NCBI GenBank assembly: GCA_964541895.1
Contig: CAZISM010000130.1
Span: 1-14,491, forward strand
DNA length: 14,491 bases
From: CAZISM01 sp964541895
GTDB lineage: Bacteria > Zhuqueibacterota > Zhuqueibacteria > Residuimicrobiales > Residuimicrobiaceae
Direction: 5' to 3'
Part shown: in pieces, positions 1 to 6,943 of the stretch
How the letters are laid out: each line of letters begins with the position of its first letter
How positions within the stretch are numbered: position 1 is the stretch's first letter
Notes under the pieces: generated by a model
Seen by the model: only the letters and a program-made list of their open reading frames with translations
What the model was told of the DNA's origin: nothing
The model's database searches: none
Made by a program: the position numbers and the translations under genes

Positions 1-2
1 TG

Positions 3-350
3 CAGACGCGCGATTACGTCTATGTCGATGATGTAGTACAGGCGTTTCTGTTGGCCGCGGTCACGCCGGCTGCTGACGGCAACATCTATATGATCGGATC
101 GGGCGTAGAGTCGCGCTTTATCGACATGGTGAAAGAGGTTATCGCAGCGGTCGGCAAAGGCCGCTATGTACATGTGCCGTTTCCGCCGGAACGGGAAAGC
201 ATCGATATCCGCAAGTTCGTCATCACCTATGCCGCCATGCACAACGCCACCGGCTGGCTGCCGCAGGTGGATTTAAAGACCGGAGTGAAAAAAACCGTTG
301 CCTTTTATAACGAACGGCTTGCCGAATACCTGCCATCACAACCAGCCTGA
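3..350 (+). CDS. NAD-dependent epimerase/dehydratase, C-terminal part (5' end outside window)
   Basis: This is the last 115 codons of a gene that begins upstream of the window; the frame is open from position 3 to the TGA at 348-350. The first visible residues, RDYVYVDDVVQAFLLA, are the segment of extended short-chain dehydrogenases (UDP-glucose 4-epimerase and dTDP-glucose or GDP-mannose dehydratase relatives) that follows the substrate-binding loop. The GNIYMIGSG strand and the closing GWLPQVDLKTGVKKTVAFY helix also match the end of this family ('G..P...l..Gl..t..wy'). Such enzymes modify nucleotide sugars in the cytoplasm for cell-surface glycans. The Rossmann GxxGxxG and the catalytic YxxxK lie outside the window, so the exact substrate cannot be assigned. 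No clear terminator follows the stop. Confidence 0.88.
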   Translation, partial: QTRDYVYVDDVVQAFLLAAVTPAADGNIYMIGSGVESRFIDMVKEVIAAVGKGRYVHVPFPPERESIDIRKFVITYAAMHNATGWLPQVDLKTGVKKTVAFYNERLAEYLPSQPA

Positions 351-1065
351 CCGATCCATAAACCGCCGAGTTGGGCTTTAATGGCTAACGAATAATTCTC
401 GCCCCGGTGTTTTTCAAATTGCACTTTCAGCCCGAGCGCGACACGTGATGCTGTTTTTCGCTCTGCCTCCCCGGGTGATGAATTATTCCGGCCGGGAATT
501 ATGCTCATTCCAAAATACAAATGCTTTTTCATATATTTCAATTTCCCGCTGAATACTCTAAAAAGCCGACGAACGCTGCTGTTTTTTCCACCCGCTGACA
601 CAACAAGCTTGAAAATTCTCCTCCCCTTCTCTCCTGCCTGTTCGCGCGATTTCTCTTTTTAACAACCACAAGATTCCTTTCTACGATCCATCGACAACCG
701 GCAGGGCGGGAAAATCGCCCGCGTAATAATGTGGTTTCTTGTACAATTTGCATAAAATATCCTTTGAATTGCCATACATATTTGTATATTATATAACAGA
801 AAGATACTTTATTGTTGGTGATATTTGCTTTTTATTCCCTTTCGATCAAGATTTTTATTTTGTTTAATTTCATAGTATTAGAAACATGGTTCGGCAAGCC
901 TGGTTCAAAGCGTTCATATTCTGCATGTAATAAAAAACCAGACCAGGGTATTTTTTCTTTATCACGGCATACAAAATATAAAATCCGATACTTCAGTGCC
1001 TACATTTTTGTACATTTTTATATTGTCATTTGCATTAATGTCTGTCATTTTTTTCAAGGAGTGTT
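351..1065. other. 715-bp spacer, AT-rich in its second half, no convincing gene
   Basis: Open frames here (minus 753-538 and 601-305, plus 812-1069) do not look like known proteins. The best of them is minus 753-538 (71 codons, very basic). It has AAAGGA a few bases before its ATG and a perfect TATAAT on the minus strand at 788-793, so a small divergent gene is possible but weakly supported. Short inverted repeats occur near 490-510 (ATTCC/GGAAT) and 705-720 (GGGCG/CGCCC). The stretch from about 740 to 1060 is strongly AT-rich and probably contains the control region and leader of the downstream activator gene. Confidence 0.5.
764..792 (+). promoter_or_regulatory. Candidate sigma-70-type promoter upstream of the sigma-54 activator gene
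   Basis: TTGAAT at 764-769 is followed, after exactly 17 bp, by TATTAT at 787-792. The context CATATTTGTATATTAT is nearly the same as that of the promoter at 4454-4482. Transcription from here would give a leader of about 265 nt before the ATG at 1066. The region is AT-rich, so chance matches are a real possibility. Confidence 0.45.
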
Positions 1066-2625
1066 ATGAGTAGCTCCTCCGGGAAGAAAAGCGCCGCTGT
1101 TCTGAATCTGGATCGCCAGCTCGGCATTTTGATCGAGATCAATCAGGCCGTGAGCCGAAGCACGGAACTGAACGAAGCCTTGCGCGTGACGCTGCAGATT
1201 CTGGAATCCTCCTATCACGTCATCTCCGGCGCCGTGTTTCTCGTCCACGAAGACGGGCAAACGCTGGGCACCGCCGCCTGTGTCGGCTACCCGGACGACC
1301 TGGTCCGCGCCCGCTACAAACTCGGCGAAGGCTTGACCGGGCGCATCGCCGCGACCGGAAAGCCCATCATCGTGCCGCAGGTGAGCAAGGAGCCGCTCTT
1401 TCTGAACCGCATGAGCTCCTGGGACGGCGATGCGGAACGCGAACAATCGTACCTGGGCGTGCCGATCACCCTGGACTATAAAACGCTGGGCGTGCTGATC
1501 ATCAACCTGCCATATACGCCGCGCCGGGATTATGAGAGCACCCTGCAGTTTCTCACCCTCGTAGCCTCGGCGCTATTGCAGCCCATCCGCTTGCGCCAGG
1601 CCATCGAACGCGAACGCCAGCTGCTCATCGATGAAAACGTGCGCCTCAAACACAAATTGCAGGAAGAGCACAGCTTTCACAACATCATCGGCAACAGTAA
1701 TGAAATGCGCGAGGTCTATGAAAAGGTAACCCAGGTGGCGCGCGCCCATACCACCGTATTGATTCGCGGTGAAAGCGGAACAGGCAAAGAGCTGATCGCG
1801 CAGGCCATTCACTACAATTCCCTGCGCAGCGAAAAGCCGTTCATTCGCGTCAACTGCGCCGCCATTCCTGAAAACCTGATCGAGTCGGAATTTTTCGGCT
1901 ATGAAAAGGGCGCGTTCACCGGCGCGGTCACCGCCAAAAAAGGCCGTTTTGAACTGGCCGACGAAGGTACTATCTTTCTGGACGAGATCGGCGACCTCTC
2001 GCCCATGACCCAGGTCAAACTGCTGCGCGTGCTGCAGGAACAGGAATTCGAACGCGTGGGCGGCGTGCAGACTTTAAAGGTGGATGTGCGCATCATCGCC
2101 GCTACCAACGCCAACCTGGAAAAACGGATGGAGATCGGCAAATTCCGCGAGGATTTATATTATCGACTGAACGTCTTTCCCATTTTTCTGCCGCCGTTGC
2201 GGGACCGGAAATCCGACATCCTGCTGCTGGCAGACCATTTCATGCTCAAATACGGCCGCAAGCACGGCAAGAACATCAAACGTATCTCCACGCCCGCCAT
2301 CGATATGCTGGAACAGTACCACTGGCCGGGCAACGTCCGCGAGCTGGAAAACTGCATCGAAAGTGCGGTGCTGGTATGCGAAGATCAGGTGCTGCACAGC
2401 TATCACATGCCGCCGACGCTGCAAACCGCCGACAGCAGCGGCACACAAATCCGCATGTCCATGGATGATGCCGTCGCATCCTATGAAAAAGAGCTCATCC
2501 AGGATGCGCTCAAATCAGCGCGCGGCAACCGTGCCAAAGCGGCGCGGCTGCTGGACACCACCGATCGCATCATTAACTATAAAATAGAAAAATACGAAAT
2601 TGATGTGAACCGATTCAAGGGCTAG
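1066..2625 (+). CDS. Sigma-54-dependent transcriptional activator, GAF-AAA+-Fis (NifA/FhlA-like)
   Basis: A 519-residue bacterial enhancer-binding protein that would use ATP hydrolysis to open promoters bound by RNA polymerase-sigma-54. A GAF sensor domain lies at about residues 20-180, with a helical linker rich in E, K and R to about 205. The AAA+ domain has Walker A GESGTGKE at 235-242, the sigma-54-contacting loop GAFTGA at 282-287, Walker B FLDE with D306-E307, the sensor/arginine-finger stretch FRED at 360-363 and YYRLNV at 365-370, followed by WPGNVREL. A Fis-type helix-turn-helix closes the protein (about 486-512, with RGNRAKAARLL and RIINYKIEKYEI as in NifA-like proteins). AAGGAG at 1056-1061 sets the ATG. 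There is no receiver domain, so the signal is probably a small ligand sensed by GAF rather than phosphorylation. It sits 51 bp before the sulfatase gene and may regulate the local carbohydrate genes, although no sigma-54 (GG-N10-GC) promoter was found nearby. Confidence 0.95.
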   Translation: MSSSSGKKSAAVLNLDRQLGILIEINQAVSRSTELNEALRVTLQILESSYHVISGAVFLVHEDGQTLGTAACVGYPDDLVRARYKLGEGLTGRIAATGKPIIVPQVSKEPLFLNRMSSWDGDAEREQSYLGVPITLDYKTLGVLIINLPYTPRRDYESTLQFLTLVASALLQPIRLRQAIERERQLLIDENVRLKHKLQEEHSFHNIIGNSNEMREVYEKVTQVARAHTTVLIRGESGTGKELIAQAIHYNSLRSEKPFIRVNCAAIPENLIESEFFGYEKGAFTGAVTAKKGRFELADEGTIFLDEIGDLSPMTQVKLLRVLQEQEFERVGGVQTLKVDVRIIAATNANLEKRMEIGKFREDLYYRLNVFPIFLPPLRDRKSDILLLADHFMLKYGRKHGKNIKRISTPAIDMLEQYHWPGNVRELENCIESAVLVCEDQVLHSYHMPPTLQTADSSGTQIRMSMDDAVASYEKELIQDALKSARGNRAKAARLLDTTDRIINYKIEKYEIDVNRFKG

Positions 2626-2676
2626 GCAGCGCCGCTAAAACAATCTGCGCCTGCCTGCCAACAGAGGAGGCCTTGC

Positions 2677-3877
2677 ATGAATATGGACAGACGGGACTTT
2701 ATCAAAAGCAGCCTGGCCCTGGCCGGCTGGAGTGCCGTCCCTGCCCCGGCAAAACCGGCCGGCAAGCGACCCAACATCATTCTGATCCTCATCGACGATA
2801 TGGGGTGGACCGATCTCTCCTGCTTTGGCAGCACCTACTATGAAACGCCCCATATCGATCGGCTCTGCGAAGGCGGAATGAAATTCACCAACGCCTATGC
2901 CGCCTGTACGGTCTGTTCGCCCACCCGCGCCAGCATACTGACCGGCAACTATCCGGCCCGCCTGCACCTGACCGATTGGATCCCCGGCCACGGCAGAGAG
3001 AACGCCAGATTACTGATCCCGTCGTTCAATCACCAGCTGCCGCTGGCTGAGGTGACCATCGCCGAACTCTTGCAGCAGGCCGGCTACGCCACGGCCAGCA
3101 TCGGCAAATGGCATCTGGGAGCCAATCCGTACTATCCCGACAAACAGGGATTTGACATAAATATAGCCGGCACAGAAAAGGGACAACCGCCGAGCTACTT
3201 TTCTCCCTATAAAATATCCACCCTGCCGGAAGGGGCAGACGGCGAATACCTGACCGATCGCCTGACCGACGAAGCGCTCCGGTTTGTCACCGACCACAAG
3301 GACCGTCCCTTCTTTTTGTATTGGCCCCATTTCGCAGTCCACACGCCGCTGCAGGCGCAAAAAGAGCTGATGGAAAAATACCAGAAAAAANNNNNNNNNN
3401 NNNNNNNNNNNNNNNNNNNNNNNNNNNNNNNNNNNNNNNNNNNNNNNNNNNNNNNNNNNNNNNNNNNNNNNNNNNNNNNNNNNNNNNNNNGACCTCTTTC
3501 CCACCCTGCTGACGCTGGCAGGGATCAAACGCTATCCCGGAGTGGATGGCTGCAACCTCGCCCCGTTACTGGACAAGCCCACGGCATCGTTGCCGCGGAC
3601 CTCGCTGTACTGGCACTATCCCCACTATCATCCACTGGGGGCCACCCCCTACAGCGCGATCCGCAACGGCTCGTTCAGACTGATCGAGTTTCTGGAAGAC
3701 GGCAGAATTGAATTGTATGATTTACGGCAGGACATCGGTGAACAGCACGATCTGAGCAGGGAAAAGCCGGAGGTGGCTGCAAAGTTGTTGCAGGAGCTGC
3801 AGGCATGGCGCAAGTCGGTGTCTGCGCAAATGCCGACGCCGAATCCGGCCTACGTACCTGAACCTGCTTTGCATTAG
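2677..3877 (+). CDS. Tat-exported arylsulfatase-type sulfatase, interrupted by an assembly gap
   Basis: A type I sulfatase (alkaline phosphatase fold) that would remove sulfate esters outside the cytoplasm, probably from sulfated sugars. The N-terminus has the twin-arginine signal RRDFIK (residues 5-10) and a hydrophobic stretch ending near APA. The metal-binding IDDMGW lies at 39-44. C80 in CSPTRAS is the cysteine converted to formylglycine, and GKWHLG (143-148) is the second signature. After 238 codons the sequence enters 100 Ns (3391-3490). It resumes with DLFPTLLTLAG, a typical late sulfatase motif, and ends with the family's usual C-terminal region (ELYDLRQDIGEQHDL). The frames on the two sides differ because 100 is not a multiple of three, so an intact gene needs a true gap that is. 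GAGGAGG at 2664-2670 supports the start; an ATG two codons later is an alternative. The 51-bp spacing suggests co-transcription with the activator gene. Confidence 0.93.
3391..3490. other. Assembly gap of 100 Ns inside the sulfatase gene
   Basis: Exactly 100 Ns, a conventional placeholder for unknown length. The missing part should hold the central sulfatase segment, including the usual metal-binding DNG motif. Family lengths suggest that about 110-150 codons are absent. Confidence 0.97.
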
Positions 3878-4346
3878 ACGGTTTCAGTTTTCACATCGGC
3901 CGTTTTATTGCCTGTCGAATTTTCTGGGGCATGAACCGGCGTATCGAAAGGAGTGAACAGACCCTGCTCGGCAAAAGTGTGCGTCGAACAGCCAACCACT
4001 TTTTGGTGATGTCGTCGGATGTGTTGGAGACAGAGCTCACCTGCAAGGTCGTTGACACTGCACCGCTCTGCCACAAGCCGCAGGCCTTACCAGGGCTGCT
4101 GGAATTTCCAAACCAGCCTGACACCTCCCGAAAGGCCGAAGAGATTACGCTGAGAAAATACCCTCCATCAGGACCGGCGAGACAAATGGCGGGCCTGAAT
4201 GGCCCCAGCTACATCACTGGAATCGCTGCGCACGCAGATCGAATTTTTCCGGCAAAGGCAACATCCGGGTCTGCGGCCTCTTGAACCGGCGCAGACGACA
4301 CCGAGTGCAGCAAAAACACTGATAACAGCACTATGAAGCGAAACAT
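3874..4346 (-). pseudogene. Probable remnant of a small secreted protein gene
   Basis: Read on the minus strand, GAGGTGG lies just before an ATG at 4346-4344 that opens a clear Sec signal peptide: MFRFIVLLSVFLLHSVSSA, then PVQEAADPDVAFAGKI. This frame hits TAG at 4211-4209 after 45 codons and then stays open to a TGA ending at 3891. In another frame (4074-3874), the last 40 or so codons, including GLFTPFDTPVHAPENSTG, look more protein-like and end at a TAA overlapping the sulfatase stop. A signal peptide, an in-frame stop and an apparent frame change suggest a decayed gene. I recognise no family for the body. A plus-strand frame at 3931-4284 overlaps it but has no ribosome site and no recognisable domain. 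The alternative is that only the signal-peptide-like start is real, as a 45-residue peptide. Confidence 0.4.
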
Positions 4347-4453
4347 GGCCACCTCACATGTTGGCATGATGAAAATTATATTAATCATCCATCAGCAAAG
4401 TCCCCCGCCGGCCGGGCGAGACGATCTTTTTTGTAAAATGACACAGATTTATC

Positions 4454-4482
4454 TTGTGCACCACTCGGCATATTTGTATTAT
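4454..4482 (+). promoter_or_regulatory. Candidate promoter of the glycosidase / beta-propeller unit
   Basis: TTGTGC at 4454-4459, a 17-bp spacer and TATTAT at 4477-4482 lie 20 bp before the start codon at 4503. Predicted transcription would begin near 4489, giving a very short leader holding the GGAG at 4493-4496. The CATATTTGTATTAT context recurs at about 777-792. Confidence 0.6.
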
Positions 4483-4502
4483 AGTGAAACCTGGAGACGC
4501 CT

Positions 4503-6887
4503 ATGAAAAAATCGGCTTTACTTTTGATGTCCATCCTTGTTACCCAGCTCGCGTTCAGCACTGAACCGGGACTGAATCCCGCCCCCGGACAACGCACCAG
4601 TTTTCAAACCGGCTCCCCTTATCGGCCGGAACTGGATCTGCAGACCGACCAGGTCCTGGTCGTGGACGACCGCGGCGACAAAGTGGCGGCCTGGCGCGAA
4701 AACGGCTATCAGGTGTCCGTGTTTCAGGCTATCGGTCGCGGCGCGGCAGCGGATTATGTCAGCGGCAACTGGACGGATATAAACGGCGTGCGCGATGGCC
4801 GCGACCACAGCGACGACATTCAGCGCGACGCCCAGGGCAGCACCCTCAGCCACGGTTCAGCCTCCACCGTGTATTATATGGTGCCGACGCTGCGCCACAC
4901 CGAATTCATGAAATCCCTGGTCAAAAACGCCATCGACGCCGGCAGCCAGGGTATCTGCATGGAAGAGCCGGAATTCTGGGAACGGGCCGGTTACAGTCCG
5001 GCGTTTAAACAAGAGTGGCAAAGCTGGTACGGCGAAGCCTGGCAGAATCCGGCTTCTTCGCCGGCGCAATGGTACAAATCGGCGCGATTAAAGCACCATC
5101 TTTATCATCGAACGCTCGATCTTGTATTCCAGTACGCAAAAGAATACAGCCGCAGCAAAGGCGTCGATTTTCAGTGTATCGTTCCCACCCACAGCCTGCT
5201 GAACTATAGCCAGTGGGGCATCGTCAGCCCGATGACCAGCCTGGTGCAGATGGCCGGCGTGGACGGCATCATCGGGCAGGTGTGGACCGGCACCGCGCGG
5301 TCGCCCGTCCTCTACAACGGCGTCAAAAAGGAAAGAACCTTTGAAAACGCCTATCTCGAATACAGCAGTTTGAAGAACATGGTGCGAGGCACCGGCAAGT
5401 CGCTGTGGGTGCTGGCCGATCCCATCGAAGACGATCCCAGTTACGACTGGAACGATTACAAGATCAATTATGAAAAAACAGTCATCGCCTCGCTGCTGAA
5501 TCCGGACATCACCGGCTTTGAAATCATGCCGTGGCCGGAACGCGTTTTTTTGCGGCCCTATCCGCTGCAAAAGGTAACGATCCATGCGGAGGAATTCCTG
5601 CACGTCCTGGACGGTTTGCGGGCGCGCGATGCCAAAACAGCAGAGATCATTCCTGAAGACAGCGTCCGCCATTGGCGGGCTATACTGGGCAGGAATCCGC
5701 ACTCTCTGGACAGCTTGCGCAGGAGAATAAAAAACTTTGAACTGGGCATGGAAATCTTTCGCTTTCTCAACCAGAAAATGGACAACCTCTCCCCTGCCGA
5801 GAAAACTCTTATCCCCGCCGATTATGCCGCCGAGCTTCTCACCATCGGCAATCTTCTTGCCGGCATGGCCGATCTTCCGGCGCAGGCTATCCGCCGGGAC
5901 GATTCTTCTTCCGAGGTCGGCGTGCTTGTCTCGGACGGCCTGATGTTTCAGCACGGTGGTCCCTGGTCGAACCGGATCGAATCGATCCATCAAACAGCCC
6001 TGTCCATGTTGAAAAGCGGCCTGGCCGTGGAGATGGTCCATCTGGACCGGTGCGATTCGCTCGCCTATCTGGCGCCGTATAAAATCCTTTTCCTGAGCTA
6101 TGAAGCACAAAAGCCGATGCAGCCTGAGCATCACCGTGTCCTGTCCCGGTGGATAAAACGCGGCGGCGTGCTGGTCCTGCTCGGTGCCAACGATGATCCC
6201 TTTGCCGCCATGCCGTCCTGGTGGCGGAAAGAGAACGCCAAGTCGCCGGCAGAGCATCTGCTTCGTCTGTGCGGCCTGGCACAGGTTCGATCGGGCCGCC
6301 ATGCTGTGGGCAAGGGGTACGTGGTGGTCAACACGCACTCTCCGCAGCAGCTGGCAACGTTGCCGGAGGGAAGTGAAAAGATCCTGGAGATATTCGAATC
6401 CGCCTGCAGCCTGGCGAAAATAAAAACACAAAAGCGCAATCATCTCACCCTCTATCGCGGTCCATGGGTGATTGCCGCGGTGATGGACGAATCGGTATCG
6501 CAGGCAGAACTGCGCCTGCAGGGCCGTTTCATCGACGTACTGGCAGCCGGGCTTCCGGTCATCCGCGAGAAAACCATTGCCTGCAACTCGCACGCGCTGC
6601 TTCTCGATTTGGACCAGATAGATGCCGCCACACCTGCCGTGCTGCTCTCCTCTTCGCGCATCCGAGAAGAAAAAGCCGGTCCGGCGTCCATTCAGTTTGT
6701 TTCCCGGGGCCCGGCCAATAGCAAAGGCTGGACCGTCGTCCGTCTGCCGCGGAAACCGAAATCCATCGCCGTGTCCTGCGACCAGGCGGCTCTGCCGTTT
6801 CAGTGGCGATGGGACAGCGAAAACCGGCTGGCGTATATTGCCCTTGCAAACCAGGCCCGGCCGGTGCGGGTCAGTTTGTACTACTAG
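4503..6887 (+). CDS. Secreted glycoside-hydrolase-like protein with a GATase-like domain
   Basis: A 794-residue protein with a Sec signal peptide (MKKSALLLMSILVTQLAFS). Residues 50-400 look like a (beta/alpha)8 barrel. An acidic cluster E154-E155-P-E157-F-W follows a buried strand, as catalytic acids do in many retaining glycosidases. Further candidates are D306 (LADPIEDD) and E340/E346 (FEIMPWPE). After a helical linker, residues 471-565 (EVGVLVSDG ... GGVLVLLGANDDPF) resemble the class I glutamine-amidotransferase-like fold of the beta-galactosidase trimerisation domain. The C-terminal part resembles a beta-sandwich with the GRFIDVL...LPVIREKTI pattern. The start follows GGAG at 4493-4496. 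It heads a two-gene unit with the beta-propeller gene 56 bp downstream and probably acts on a glycan outside the cytoplasm. I cannot assign a numbered GH family or substrate; the domain calls are fold-level impressions. Confidence 0.72.
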   Translation: MKKSALLLMSILVTQLAFSTEPGLNPAPGQRTSFQTGSPYRPELDLQTDQVLVVDDRGDKVAAWRENGYQVSVFQAIGRGAAADYVSGNWTDINGVRDGRDHSDDIQRDAQGSTLSHGSASTVYYMVPTLRHTEFMKSLVKNAIDAGSQGICMEEPEFWERAGYSPAFKQEWQSWYGEAWQNPASSPAQWYKSARLKHHLYHRTLDLVFQYAKEYSRSKGVDFQCIVPTHSLLNYSQWGIVSPMTSLVQMAGVDGIIGQVWTGTARSPVLYNGVKKERTFENAYLEYSSLKNMVRGTGKSLWVLADPIEDDPSYDWNDYKINYEKTVIASLLNPDITGFEIMPWPERVFLRPYPLQKVTIHAEEFLHVLDGLRARDAKTAEIIPEDSVRHWRAILGRNPHSLDSLRRRIKNFELGMEIFRFLNQKMDNLSPAEKTLIPADYAAELLTIGNLLAGMADLPAQAIRRDDSSSEVGVLVSDGLMFQHGGPWSNRIESIHQTALSMLKSGLAVEMVHLDRCDSLAYLAPYKILFLSYEAQKPMQPEHHRVLSRWIKRGGVLVLLGANDDPFAAMPSWWRKENAKSPAEHLLRLCGLAQVRSGRHAVGKGYVVVNTHSPQQLATLPEGSEKILEIFESACSLAKIKTQKRNHLTLYRGPWVIAAVMDESVSQAELRLQGRFIDVLAAGLPVIREKTIACNSHALLLDLDQIDAATPAVLLSSSRIREEKAGPASIQFVSRGPANSKGWTVVRLPRKPKSIAVSCDQAALPFQWRWDSENRLAYIALANQARPVRVSLYY

Positions 6888-6943
6888 CCGGCGCTGCTGA
6901 CAACAGCACTCTTGACCTGCACGCTCAATCAGGAGGAAAAGCC

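Noticed and set aside
812..1069. Plus-strand 85-codon hydrophobic frame before the activator gene
   Set aside because: It starts at a TTG without a ribosome site, in strongly AT-rich DNA where random frames encode Phe/Ile/Tyr-rich strings, and it runs into the activator start.
3931..4284. Plus-strand 117-codon frame after the sulfatase
   Set aside because: No ribosome site and no signal or domain. The opposite strand has a more convincing start with a signal peptide.
4400..4440. GC-rich hairpin CCCGCCGGCCGGG followed by a T-run as a terminator
   Set aside because: The stem is only four G/C pairs around a self-complementary loop, and the T-run lies about 11 bases downstream, so it is not a canonical intrinsic terminator.
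5088..6593. 501-codon open frame on the minus strand opposite the glycosidase-like gene
   Set aside because: It is antisense to a protein with a signal peptide and ribosome site, and its translation is rich in His, Gln, Arg and Cys with no domain. It is a shadow of GC-rich coding.
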